A program made the position numbers and the translations under genes. Positions 1 to 10,969 of a stretch of DNA of 64,000 nt are shown piece by piece. The stretch comes from Microplitis mediator. Its lineage: Eukaryota > Arthropoda > Insecta > Hymenoptera > Braconidae. The stretch lies in contig NC_079974.1 of the NCBI RefSeq assembly GCF_029852145.1, forward strand, positions 9,747,207 through 9,811,206. The letters are read 5' to 3'. Position 1 is the stretch's first letter, and every line of letters begins with the position of its first letter. The notes under the pieces were generated by a model. That model was not told where the DNA came from. It saw only the letters and a list, made by a program, of their open reading frames with translations, and made no database searches.

Positions 1-962
1 AACTCGGACCAGAAAGCTTCTACTCGCTCGATAGATGGGGGATCGCCAGAAACAGATGTCTTAGGTGTCAGAAAGCGTGAAGGACTTAACCGAAACAAAG
101 AGTTATCGGTAAGCCGCTTCAGCTTTTTCTCTAGTGACTTTTTAGCAGTCACCAGAGCCCGCAACCTGTTAAGGGAACCTTCTTTGATGTTAAGAAGATT
201 CTCCTTATTCAGTGTGTGATGTTGATATCGTAGTCCCGCCGCAATACGGCGGACTTTAGGCGTAAACGCTTTACGAGCATTAACGTATTCAATAACACAC
301 TGAATACGGAAGACATGTTTCCGGAGATCATCAATCTTCAGTGAAAGCTGTCCAATGCGACCTCTCATCTTAGCCTCCGGAGAAGAAGTATTATTTCTTG
401 CCGGAGGTAAGAGTGAGGAAGCAGCATCATAGACAGCTTGATTGATGGTGAGTAGAGTAGAATTTTCCTGAATCCGAAGCGATAGCTCGTGGTTTTCCGT
501 GTCAAGTTGGTCTTTGGGGTAGTGTGTCTTTTTAGAGACACATACTTGTCGTCTTTCAAAATCATTGTCGGCGTCTTCGGAAGAACGGCGTCTCTCCTGA
601 TGTAGCTGTGCTGGAAAAGACAGACGGTGAGATAGCCGTCTGTTATTTAACAGTGATCTTCGTGTTCGCCGGAGATGAGAGGCATAATCACGCAGATGTT
701 GTTGTGAAAAATGGCTATGATTAGGGTGCATATCGCTCCAGAGAGCATGCATCCTAGCCATATAGCCTCTCCGCTCCGGTTCACTGTTATTATAGCACAT
801 CAGGAGATCGGCTCGTAATTCCTCCGTCCACCTAAATGCGGTCCGTTGTTCGCCAAGGTCGTCATCGTTCGGAATCTCGGTGCTCCGCCCAGCTAGTGGG
901 TAGCCCTCATCCGAGAAGGGCCGGTTGTGGGGAGCACTTCTGTGTTCAGTATTGTCTTGAAC
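1..962 (-). CDS. R4/Dong-like LINE ORF, N-terminal part (runs off the edge)
   Basis: About 320 codons are open without a stop, starting after an in-frame TGA at 963-965. No convincing ATG lies before the conserved part, so the true start is uncertain. The middle is rich in Arg and Ser. The part nearest the window edge contains an alanine/lysine-rich helical segment and a proline-serine-X-E box leading to F-W-S-E, the spacing seen just before the reverse transcriptase of R4/R2-type LINEs. No catalytic motif is within the window. The intact frame suggests a fairly young copy. Confidence 0.55.
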
Positions 963-1108
963 TCAGTTTACTTCACATTGGGGAGTTAACCCAATGCGAA
1001 GGTTGTTGTGCGCTTAGTAGGTCAGTAGATGGAGGGCTGACCTATCTAGCCGACGGTGCGCCACGGAGTAATCAAAATCTCCGCTGGCCGCACAACATGC
1101 ACCGTGGG

Positions 1109-1109
<1 letters not shown>
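1..1109 (-). mobile_element. 5' portion of an R4/Dong-like non-LTR retrotransposon
   Basis: On the minus strand the element begins directly after a (TAA)n/(AAT)n tract and runs off the left edge. The first ~150 nt act as leader; an open frame then runs from 962 to 1. The protein resembles the N-terminal region of R4/Dong-clade LINEs, with a W-T-E-E-L box followed by a basic stretch and later an F-W-S-E motif like that upstream of their reverse transcriptase. Dong is known to integrate at TAA repeats, which fits the junction. Reverse transcriptase and endonuclease would lie outside the window, so the clade call rests on N-terminal features and target choice. Confidence 0.6.
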
Positions 1110-1166
<57 letters not shown>

Positions 1167-1167
1167 T
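1110..1167. repeat. (TTA)n microsatellite, coding for poly-Asn in gag
   Basis: About 19 uninterrupted TTA triplets on the plus strand, read as AAT (Asn) codons in the minus-strand gag. The LINE begins exactly at its left edge, so the tract served as both protein-coding sequence and LINE target. Confidence 0.95.
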
Positions 1168-2230
1168 TTATGATATTCTAAAACGCGACAATCGTTAACA
1201 GTATGATTAGTTCGTTTACAGTAAACACAACTTATTTCCTGTTGTGAATTATTATTATTAGTATGAGATCGCATTTTTATGTTTTGATTTGGTTTTTTAT
1301 ATTGATTATTATGATTATTATTATTATTAATATTTCGAGAAAAATTATTTTCATTATCTGATTGAATAGCATAGCAATTTTTTGAAACTGGATCATGAGA
1401 TTTAAAATATTTGGAAACTGATGTCATTTGTTGTTGACAAGTTTCAATTTCCATCGCTGCTTTTGCTGCGTCGTCAAGAGTTAAATAGAGATTTTGAGCA
1501 GTAGCTTGTTGTAAGAACATAGCTATATTAGGTCGAAGACCTGATAAGAATGCTTGGACTGCTGCTTCAATTGCAGTTGACTTTTTTGAATCTTTATCAT
1601 CGATATCTGATAAATCTATTTCCGCGATCGCGCGTGTTAAATGATTATCTATTCTATAACTGAAATCTAAAACTTTTTCGTTAGGTAATTGAACGAAATC
1701 ATTGAACTCTTTTAGCCAAACCGAAATAAGTTTTTTAGGTCTGAAGTGAAGATTTATGAATTTAATTAGGTCGTTAACATTAGAAAAATTTTCCGAACAA
1801 ATGCGTTTTAACGCTTCGCCTTTACATTTTGCTATTAAAAATCGAATAACTTGTTTATGATCTAAAATACGTAATGCAATAAATTCTTTTGCATCTACGC
1901 AACTTTGTATGAATGAATCTACTGGATAACCACTAATAGTACCATCAAAATCTGGTATCGTTTTGAAAAATTCTTTATAATCAGATTTAGTTTGTGTAAT
2001 AGTATTATTTAAATTTATTGTTTTTTCTTTACTATTGTTTGCAGTTAAAATATCTAATTGTTCTTTGAATTTATTTTCAAGTTGTTTTTGAAAATGTTCA
2101 TGCATTTGAGATTCTAGTTGGTTTTTTCTGCTTCGCTAATTTGTTTTAATTTGTCTAATTGCGCTTGTAATGCAAGAATTTGACTTTGTTGTTCGGAGAT
2201 AGTTGTCTCCATTTCATCAGTTAATGTCAT
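1110..2230 (-). pseudogene. gag: Gag of a Ty3/gypsy-type LTR retrotransposon, broken
   Basis: The frame starts at ATG 2230 with a short Gln/Lys-rich coiled-coil-like segment. It loses frame in an A-run near 2130 (one base short), and continues from about 2117 for ~330 codons. It has a retrotransposon-gag capsid-like region, then an Asn-rich linker and a CX2CX4HX4C zinc knuckle (C-V-Y-C ... H ... C) near residue 300, and ends in the poly-Asn tract where the LINE inserted. Gag would package the element RNA in cytoplasmic particles. Protease and pol are not present here, having been separated by the LINE or lost. The one-base loss could also be a homopolymer sequencing error. Confidence 0.75.
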
Positions 2231-2704
2231 TTTATATTAAAGATTTAAATTGACTTACTCTTATAGTGATAAGAAATGTTTATTAAATAAGGCAGAAGAC
2301 GCTGGTAAGACTTCTGTAGACTTCGAAGAGTAGTAGGATGTTGGTTGAAGGCTCTGCTGCTGTAGTGTGCGTTGCTGATAACATAACAAGGCTCCAATGA
2401 CGATGATTATGTAGACAAGTATATTCAAAAAGGCTCTGATGACGTTGTAAATTTGAATGTGTGATGGATTATATTATTTTTTCACCACAAAAATTTTTAA
2501 ATTTAGCACTTTTTTCTTTATTTTTTTATTTTATTTTTAATTTCATTTGACTTTATTTTTATTTGTTTTTTTTTTTTACACACAACAAAAAAAAATTTTA
2601 TTAAGTTTTTCTTTTTTTTTTTTTTATATTAGTATTATTTTTTTTTATTTAATTTTATTCAGTAAAAATTTTATGATGGGAAAAAAAAATTTTATTTTCT
2701 GCCC

Positions 2705-2765
2705 TCCGGCCGGAAAGTGGCAACTTTCGGGCCGCTGCCCTAAACGAAGTTGCAACTTTCCGGCT
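2705..2765 (-). repeat. Leader hairpin 1
   Basis: GCCGGAAAGT...ACTTTCCGGC arms of about 19 nt flank a short GC-rich loop. On the minus-strand transcript this would be a stable stem-loop in the gypsy leader. Confidence 0.6.
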
Positions 2766-2797
2766 TCGTCGAGCAGAAAAATAGTATACGCACCTTG

Positions 2798-2886
2798 ACC
2801 AGTAAAAAAGAAAGCCTCAGACCACATGTTTGTCAGCCTCGGCCAACAATTACATGTGCTCTGAGACTTTTCTTATTTTACTGGCC
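2798..2886 (-). repeat. Leader hairpin 2
   Basis: CCAGTAAAAAAGAAAGCCTC and its near-complement GAGACTTTTCTTATTTTACTGG form an imperfect stem of about 32 bp around a loop at ~2830-2850. It lies next to hairpin 1, a plausible packaging or translation-control structure. Confidence 0.6.
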
Positions 2887-3072
2887 TAGGTATGTACTAT
2901 ACTATATTTCACTCGTTACTCGAAACACTGAATTTAAATGTTAATTTCTTATTATTTATTTTTGATATTCACTTTTCACTCAATAAAAGTTTTTATTTTG
3001 AGGTTGATTGAGTTTTTTAATGGGAAAAAAAAATTTCCAGATTTTTTGAAAACCCACCAGGAACTTCGGGGC

Positions 3073-3097
3073 TGTTCGAATCCGATCGCTTTCACCA
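3073..3097 (-). promoter_or_regulatory. Primer-binding site of the first gypsy-type element
   Basis: On the plus strand the bases read like a tRNA 3' end: a T-loop-like TTCGAAT, an acceptor strand and CCA at 3095-3097. The minus strand therefore starts TGGTGAAAGCG, a normal PBS form. The tRNA species was not identified. Confidence 0.6.
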
Positions 3098-4058
3098 ATT
3101 TTAATATATACTAGCTGTTACGTTTTCGTTGCACGATGTTGATGTTGAGCTCAGCTAGTTCTGTAGTATTTCTAGGTATTGGGTTCTCGACAGCAAATCA
3201 CCTCACGGTGACCCGAAATAACTGGTTGTATTTTAGATATAACAATAACTTTATTCACAATTAATAGTTATAGAATTTAGAAATTGAAAGTATACACTTA
3301 ATATACAAATGATGTATGTTCAATAGTCAAACTTACAGAAGGTATGACTATGGACTTGATAATTTAATAAGCTCTGATATCAAAGATCTGGTGTTCAGAG
3401 TCTAGGTCTAAAAGTGTAATGTAATGAATAGAATGAGTCTTCCTGCTCTGAGAGCGAGGGTTTTTATAAGGTATTCTAATCACCAAAAATAGTGGGGTTG
3501 AATTATTGATCAGAGTTCACACTCAGTGGTCATTGAACTCGTCATTGCTTATCAGCCTGAGGCGATTGGGCATGAGACCCATGCGTCGAGCGCGAGAAGG
3601 GATTTAATCCTCGGCTGATGTAATTTCTGAGAAAAGTTATTTATTTGAAAGTCAAAGTCCATTTTCATATCATCTGCGTTTGTTACAAATTATTACTAAT
3701 AGTTTATACAGCTGTGTTTTTAAAAGGATTAAATTATCTCTAGTTGAATATACTTGAAGATTATTATGAAAAATGTTCTCATACGTGGGATTAAGTACAT
3801 CCGGTGATTGTTTGTTATTTGATTATTGATTTGTAAAATACACGTATGTTAAAGATATTCTTATTTTATACAATTTAAATGATGGAGTAATTCTTATGAT
3901 ATATAATATTCTTACGTTATTATAATTATCTACTTAAGGTATTCTAATTGTTGGTAATTAGGGTGCCTTATTTTGGGAATAGACTTTAGGTCGGTAAAAT
4001 AATCTAGTGAGCTAAGAACGGGCCCTGCTTGACAGCCAGGATATAACAATTCAATTTA
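3098..4058 (-). mobile_element. Probable 5' LTR of the first gypsy-type element
   Basis: Lies just upstream (minus sense) of the PBS and ends at 4058 with TGTTAT on the minus strand. A TATAAAAACC box sits near 3466-3457 in minus sense with a polyadenylation-like AATAAA further downstream. The inner boundary is unsure: a TAACA end at 3116 would leave an unusually long 18-nt gap to the PBS. Its right edge abuts the foldback element and appears to cut off that element's left terminus. No second LTR is visible. Confidence 0.5.
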
Positions 4059-4060
4059 AT

Positions 4061-4906
4061 GAGAATCAAGATTATATAAATGGTCACTATGAATTTTAAT
4101 TTGGTCAATGCCTTACAAAGTGCTAGTCATTTTTTAGGTCTTAAGTATATGAACCCGCTCTCAACGTTCAACAAGTTTGTTTCTAATTTACAGTCCTATA
4201 TTATGAAATTAAGCAATACATTTGTTTCCTTATGTTTGTAACGTTATATAATAATACATAATTCAACAGAAAAAATCGGAGATGTTGATAATAATTCTGA
4301 TTTGAATGAATGAAGGAAAATCAATTAGCAACAAGAATTTAAATACAAACAAATACGAGAAAGGAGAGCGTGGAAATTGGTTTGACCTCGAACGGCTCTA
4401 TTATCGTAAGAAAATACGTACAGTCGGAAAATATTTCATATTGGTATGTGATCTGTGATTTCAGATAATGTTACGTGCTAATGTGCCCCATGCTATGTAA
4501 CTGATTATGGGAAAATGACATCTGAGAAATGTCACCCTTCAAACGAACCTAATTCTATCGTAAAGTGAATAATAACTAAAAATTCAGTATTATTTAGATT
4601 AAAATAATTTTAAAGGCACAGTCACTAGATTGATCTTCGCGAATGATGCTACTGATAATTGGTTAGTGCAGTGTAGTAACTGGTCAACCCCTACACGACT
4701 CTATGAAGACAGTGAAGTAGGTTAAAGCTAAAATTACTGCGTTATTAAGTGTAAAATGATTATAGAGGCACAGTAACTTGATTTATCGACGAAAATAATG
4801 CTACTCATAATTGGTCAGTACAGTGTAGTAATTGGTCACCCCTTCAACGACTCTATAAGCACAATGAAGCAGGTTAGGGCTAAAAATATCGCGTAATTTC
4901 GTTTCA
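4061..4906 (+). repeat. Left inverted arm of the foldback element
   Basis: Reverse complement of 7593-8452 with only scattered mismatches by eye. It includes two of the ~151-bp subrepeats. Confidence 0.85.
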
Positions 4907-6245
4907 AATGTATTTTTAGGCACAGTCACTAGATAGATCTTCGCGAATGATGCTACTAATAAATGGTCAGTACCGTGTAGTAATTGGTCACCTCTCGAAC
5001 AACTCTATATACACAGTAAAGTAGATTCGGGATGAAAATGCTGCGTGATTTTGGTGAAAATGGATATTTAGGTACAGTCACTAGATTGATCTTCGTTAAT
5101 GATGGTACTAATAATTGGTAAGTACAGTGTGGTAATTGGTCACCCCTTCAACGACTTTATATCCACAGTAAAGTAGGTTCGGGATGAAAATACTGCACAA
5201 TAAAGTGTAAATCCTGACTGTAGAGTATGTTACGTGCTGAAGTGCCCGATGATATGGTACTTATAATCAGTCATTGCTAGCTGCGAACTGGTCACCCATC
5301 AAACAATCCTTATTCTATCCTAGACCACATTAAAACTGAAAAAACTGCGTTATTTCGTTAAAAATGTTTATTTAGGCACAGTCACTAGATTCATTTACGC
5401 GAGCGATGCTACACGGAACAATTGAAGTAATTGGTCACTGCCTGTCACGACGCGATAAATACAGTGAAGCAGGTTCGGGCTGAATATACTGCGTAATTTC
5501 GGTTAAAATGTATTTATAAGTACAGTCACTAGATTGATCTCTGCGAATGATGCTACTAATACTTGGTCAGTACAGTGCGGTAATTGGTCACTCATCAACT
5601 ACGCTATAAGCACAATGAAGCAGGATAGGGCTACAAATACTGCGCGATTTCGTTAAAAATGGATATTTAGGTACAGTCACTAGATTGATCTTTGCGAATG
5701 ATGCTACTAATAATTGGTCAGTACAGTGTAGTAATTGGTCACCCCATCACGAATCTATGAACACAGTGAAGTGGGTCAGGCTGAAAATTCTGCGTAATTT
5801 TGGTAAAAATATATTTAAAGGCACAGTTACAAGATAGATCGTCGTGAATGATGCTACTAATTATTGGTCAGTACCGTGTAGTAATTAGTCACCCCTTCAA
5901 CTACTCTATAAACACAATGAAGTGGGTTAGGGCTGAAAACACTGCGTAGTTTCGTTTGAAATGTATTTTGAGGCACAGTCACTAGATTCATTTACGCGAG
6001 CGATGCTACACGGAACAATTGAATGCCGACTGGTTCCTGTGCAGCACCCGAACCAGTCGTGTGCTTGCCCTCATTTTTTCTTGCACATGACTTGGTCGTG
6101 TGTTGTACAGGACCCAGTCCGGTTTCAGTTTTTCCGTATACTGATAATTGGTCTGTGTAGTCTGGGAATCACTTATCCCGTCAACGTGTCTATAAACACA
6201 GTGGAGTAGGTTCGGTCTGGCAATATTGCATAAAAGTGTTGAAAA
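4616..6245 (+). repeat. ~151-bp tandem subrepeats
   Basis: About ten diverged copies, each beginning near G[CT]ACAGTCACTAGATTGATC, at roughly 4617, 4768, 4920, 5072, 5222 (poor), 5377, 5521, 5672, 5822 and 5974. Units also share AATTGGTCA and ACTCTATAA blocks. The right arm has only two such units, so the array expanded on the left side. Confidence 0.85.
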
Positions 6246-7592
6246 CGTAATTTTCGACAAGGTTACTAGCTAAAGTGCGAGAGGTTATGCTATTGATGAT
6301 TGGTCATTGCCCTCTGAGTATTGGTCACCCGTCAAACGGCCTTGTTTACGTCCTGGATCGCATTATTTCGTCAATACCGCATAATCGGGCGTAAAATACC
6401 ATTTGATACATGGAGACGAGCTAAAATGCAAAATTCCATGCTAGGAATAATTAGTCATTGTTATCGGAGAATCAGTCACCTCTTCAATACAATATACGGT
6501 GATACAGATCCAATGTTATAATATGCATGGGGTATTTCACGCCAAATTGGACGGTTTCAAAAATATTTGTTTCCGATTTTCTTAATTTTCTCATATTTTT
6601 TAGTAACCCTCAAAAGAGGCTCCTTGGTGAATTACAAGATTTTTTTGATTAATGGTTCAAAAGATACAAAATTTTCAACATAACCGCTCTTTTCATGGTT
6701 TTTTTATCATAACTTTCTCAATGACGGTCAAAATTCAATGTTTCCTATCCAAGATTCTTGTTATTAGATAGCCTCTACCCCTGATTTAGAAATCTCATTC
6801 GGAATGATTCAGTCCATGCTAACGTGTATATCTATATATAGTAGGGTGCTTCGTTTTTGGCGAAAGTATTTTTTTCGTTGCTCATAAAGCAAAATATTGC
6901 TTTTTATGCTGAAACAAATGTACAAAGGTGTCACGCTTAAATAACCGCAGACAAAATAACCGTGACAAAATAACCGACGACAAAATAACCAAATGACAAA
7001 ATAACCGACGACAAAATAACCAAATGACAAAATAACCGTTGAATGGAATATTTGCTAAAAATTCAAATGTTGACTATGAAACTTCCGTACTTCATTAGCG
7101 CATACGATAACAAGCTTATGTGTTGGTCTAATGTCGGATAAACACACAAAAACCATGATATAAGGGCACAACACGTAAAAAGCTTAAGTGTTGGCGTATA
7201 TTTCGATAAATACGTACAAAATAATTACGGATTTTGTATAAATTTTGATTTTGTGGATAAATTCTGCATAAATTTAGATGTATTCATGTGTCACTCTCAC
7301 AATCACATGAAAATTGTTATGAAAACTTCGAATATAGTTTTCTATCTAACGTTATTATGTTATATCATTATCTTTGAATATTGATTATTTAATAAAATTG
7401 CGATATGTAACAATATTTTGTTTTTTGTTAAATTTAAAAATAAAATATTTCAAATATAAGTCGTAATCTTTAAGATTACTTTAATCTAAAAATTGAATGT
7501 GATTTTCTATTACTGATAAAATTGTAACATTGTAATGAGTTACCCCATGTGGCCGTTATGAGGCCTGAGGGAGGTGTGGCCGTTAAGGGTTA
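6246..7592. other. Central part of the foldback element, no gene seen
   Basis: AT-rich, with no credible coding frame. Contains a short tandem repeat at 6952-7037 and a TAGGGTGCTTCG block near 6841 resembling MITE termini elsewhere in the window. Confidence 0.5.
6952..7037 (+). repeat. Short tandem repeat (CAAAATAACC)
   Basis: ACAAAATAACCGACG and ACAAAATAACCAAATG alternate several times. Confidence 0.85.
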
Positions 7593-8452
7593 AAATGAAA
7601 TTACGCGATATTTTTAGCCCTAACCTGCTTCATTGTGCTTATAGAGTCGTTGAAGGGGTGACCAATTACTACACTGTACTGACCAATTATGAGTAGCATT
7701 ATTTTCGTCGATAAATCAAGTTACTGTGCCTCTATAATCATTTTACACTTAATAACGCAGTAATTTTAGCTTTAACCTACTTCACTGTCTTCATAGAGTC
7801 GTGTAGGGGTTGACCAGTTACTACACTGCACTAACCAATTATCAGTAGCATCATTCGCGAAGATCAATCTAGTGACTGTGCCTTTAAAATTATTTTAATC
7901 TAAATAATACTGAATTTTTAGTTATTATTCACTTTACGATAGAATTAGGTTCGTTTGAAGGGTGACATTTCTCAGATGTCATTTTCCCATAATCAATTAC
8001 ATAGCATGGGGCACATTAGCACGTAACATTATCTGAAATCACAGATCACATACCAATATGAAATATTTTCCGACTGTACGTATTTTCTTACGATAATAGA
8101 GCCGTTCGAGGTCAAACCAATTTCCACGCTCTCCTTTCTCGTATTTCTTTGTATTTAAATTCTTGTTGCTAATTGATTTTCCTTCATTCATTCAAATCAG
8201 AATTATTATCAACATCTCCGATTTTTTCTGTTGAATTATGTATTATTATATAACGTTACAAACATAAGGAAACAAATGTATTGCTTAATTTCATAATATA
8301 GGACTGTAAATTAGAAACAAACTTGTTGAACGTTGAGAGCGGGTTCATATACTTAAGACCTAAAAAATGACTAGCACTTTGTAAGGCATTGACCAAATTA
8401 AAATTCATAGTGACCAGTTATATACTTTTGATTCTCATTAAATTGAACTTTG
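7593..8452 (-). repeat. Right inverted arm of the foldback element
   Basis: Inverted copy of 4061-4906. Beyond 8452 the sequence continues with GACCAATTA-like motifs to about 8945. Confidence 0.85.
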
Positions 8453-9421
8453 AAGTGAGGCTGTACGTTTATTTTGGGGTGCCAATATATTTTAGGTGAC
8501 CTTGGAATTTTAAACTTCTCTTTTTGAATTTTCTGTTCCTGACCAATTAATGATAATATTTGACCATTTATTTACTCCTCTGGTACCATCAGAATAACGG
8601 CTAATTGAAGATTTCCAATGAGGTTGGGGTGCTATGAATTTTTTTTTAAGCCTAACCACTGAAAATCGCATTTTCTAGCGCACAGACCTCTGATCAAATT
8701 ATAAATCGCATTGACCATTTAATATCACCTTATTTCCATTCTAACAGTATGTTCCTGGAGTTTGAACGTTGAATTTCCCGTGCTAAAATTTTTTATGTGA
8801 CCTTGGAATTTCAAACTCAAAATTGTGAGCAACAAAACCGAGACCAAATTATGAAAGTTACTGACCAAATATGACCAATTAGTGACCAATTAGTCCAGCT
8901 GTTAGCGGGTTCAATATTCGTACTTTCACGTGCTAACGTCGTGGAGCCCCTCTAAGTAATTTATCGGCTCTCAATTTTGCATATATATGTGTAGCACCCA
9001 CTAATTTAACAGATTTTACTTCTTTTTCTTCATTTATCCGCTCCTTATCCGTTTCTTCTGAGTTGGCCGTTTTGACGGAGCGTGTCATCGCACCGGCCCT
9101 TTCTAGTTTAAAGGCCGTGCGTTCGGACTCCTGTTGGACATCTGATTTCCCCGGATCTGCTGATTAATTCCACGTGATCCGTCCCATCTATTGTCGTAAT
9201 TTCCGGGCAAACTGTTCATAAGCCGCTGCGTTTTGAACGCGTTCGTCACCATTGCACCTGAGTTACCATAATTATTGTACCGCCTGTTAAGATTGCCTTG
9301 ACATTCTTGATCTCTGCCTCTGCCATAGTTACCATTATTTTCATAATTTCTCCATTGATTTCCATAATTATTTCCATTGCGATACCCATTATAATTGTCG
9401 CCATTCTGTCTATATACATTA

Positions 9422-10969
9422 GGGTGTCCTTTATTTCCCAAATCGATTTTTATTTACCGATCGCCCCCTAAATCTTTAGTTTGTGACCTAAAACAAAATA
9501 TCCAACACAAACAGGCTCGTAATTTTCACATTAAACCGTGCCGAAATCATTTTATATTTCCCATTTAAATAACATGGGATTTTTAGACTTTTGACTCTTA
9601 TTTTTTTTCTCAGAAAAAAATTAAAGTAAAAATTCGATCGAAGCATATTCTGATAGGAAATTGAACGCTCTACAAAAAAGTTCTCTTATGGATTTTCGAT
9701 AAAATAACTCCTTCAAAAGTTATTTAACGTTGAACTTGTGTTTGTTATCAATCCTATAAAATGTTTAATTCTATTTTCATTTTTACCGTTTTTGGCTATG
9801 AAATCGTTGAAATAAATGGTAATTATTATTATGACTAGAGTACCGATAATCATTTATGTAGACTTCATGGCCTAAATAGAAAATCAAGGGAAAAAAAAAC
9901 ATTGTTTTATGAGAAGTAATAGAAATAACATACCTTTCCTCATACAGTCAAACTTTTAAATGAATTAATGGAAAGTGGTGAAATAAAAATGTAAAAACTT
10001 CTTTGTCTATAATGTTATAAACAGATTTATTATCATTTTTGCTTTCTTTATAATTTTTTGTTAAGAAAGCTATGGTCGCATTAGGATATTTTGTTTTGTA
10101 CTCATTTACAACTTGAATCAAATATTGTTTTTGGTCTTCTCGTGTTGTTAAAATGTTGATATACTCTTAAGTTAATTTCATTGCTCTCTCGGTGACATCA
10201 TTAATTACTTTTAAATTTTTAACAATTCGTAAGTAAATTCGAATTTCTTACAATTTTTTTAAAGATTTAACATTGATAGAAATTTTTTGAAATTACGTGT
10301 GAAACGTGGGCGGGCAATAACGACTATTTAGAAGGCTTACGAAAGAAAGCAAAAATGATAGTAAATCTGCTTATAATATTATAGACAAAAAAGTTATAAC
10401 ATTTTTATTCCACCACTTTCCATTAATTCATTTTAAAGTTTGTCTGTATGAGGAAAGGTATGTTATTTCTATTACTTCTCATAAAACAATGTTTTTTTTC
10501 CCTTGATTTTCTGTTTAGGCCATGAAGTCTACATAAATGATTATCGGTACTCTAGTGATAATAATAATTACCATTTATTTCAACGATTTTATAGCCAAAA
10601 ACGGTAAAAATGAAAATAGAATTAAACATTTTATAGGATTAATAACAAACACAAGTTCAACGTTAAATAACTTTTGAAGGAGTTATTTTATCGAAAATCC
10701 ATAAGAGAACTTTTTTGTAGAGCGTTCAATTTCCTATCAGAATATGCTTCGATCGAATTTTTACTCTAATTTTTTTCTGAGAAAAAAAATTAAGAGTCAA
10801 AAGTCTAAAAATCCCATGTTATTTAAACGGGAAATATAAAATGATTTCGGCACGGTTTAATGTGAAAATTACGAGCCTGTTTGTGTTGGATATTTTGTTT
10901 TAGGTCACAAACTAAAGATTCAGGGGGCGATCGGTAAATAAAAATCGATTCGGGAAATAACGGACACCC
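9422..10969. mobile_element. Palindromic MITE inside gag (GGGTGTCC termini)
   Basis: Termini GGGTGTCC...GGACACCC are flanked by TA on each side (9420-9421, 10970-10971), compatible with a Tc1/mariner-like TA duplication; because TA is itself palindromic this is not proof. The inverted arms are about 630 bp (9422-10050 and 10336-10969), almost identical. It interrupts the Asn-rich tail of the second gag. Confidence 0.8.
9948..10230 (-). pseudogene. Coding relic in the MITE loop
   Basis: In the minus-strand frame there are about 90 codons with one internal TAA near 10168, ending at TGA 9948-9950. The composition is protein-like (V-N-E-Y, K-Y-P-N-A-T). It resembles, from memory of the type, a segment of large uncharacterised proteins that occur in many copies in arthropod and cnidarian genomes. 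It may be what remains of the autonomous parent's coding region. The function is unknown. Confidence 0.35.

Larger units (their letters stand above)
2231..3072 (-). other. Untranslated leader of the first gypsy-type element
   Basis: No coding frame of note. Long A/T homopolymer runs (2500-2700) surround two strong inverted repeats, listed separately. Its position between primer-binding site and gag fits an LTR-retrotransposon leader. Confidence 0.55.
4061..8945. mobile_element. Foldback-type DNA element with long inverted arms
   Basis: Sequence 4061-4906 is repeated almost perfectly in inverted orientation at 7593-8452. The right arm continues uniquely to about 8945; the matching left terminus is missing, probably removed by the LTR at 3098-4058. 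Inside are ~151-bp tandem subrepeats. This architecture (long TIRs made partly of subrepeats) is that of Foldback/Galileo-like elements. No transposase frame was found, so it would be non-autonomous. It truncates the second gypsy-type element at ~8945. Confidence 0.65.

Noticed and set aside
836..1198. Plus-strand ORF with a poly-Tyr run
   Set aside because: It is the complement of the LINE start and the (TTA)n tract; poly-Tyr comes from the microsatellite.
6006..6260. ORFs on both strands near 6000-6260
   Set aside because: They lie in the diverged last subrepeat of the foldback element and do not recur in other units.
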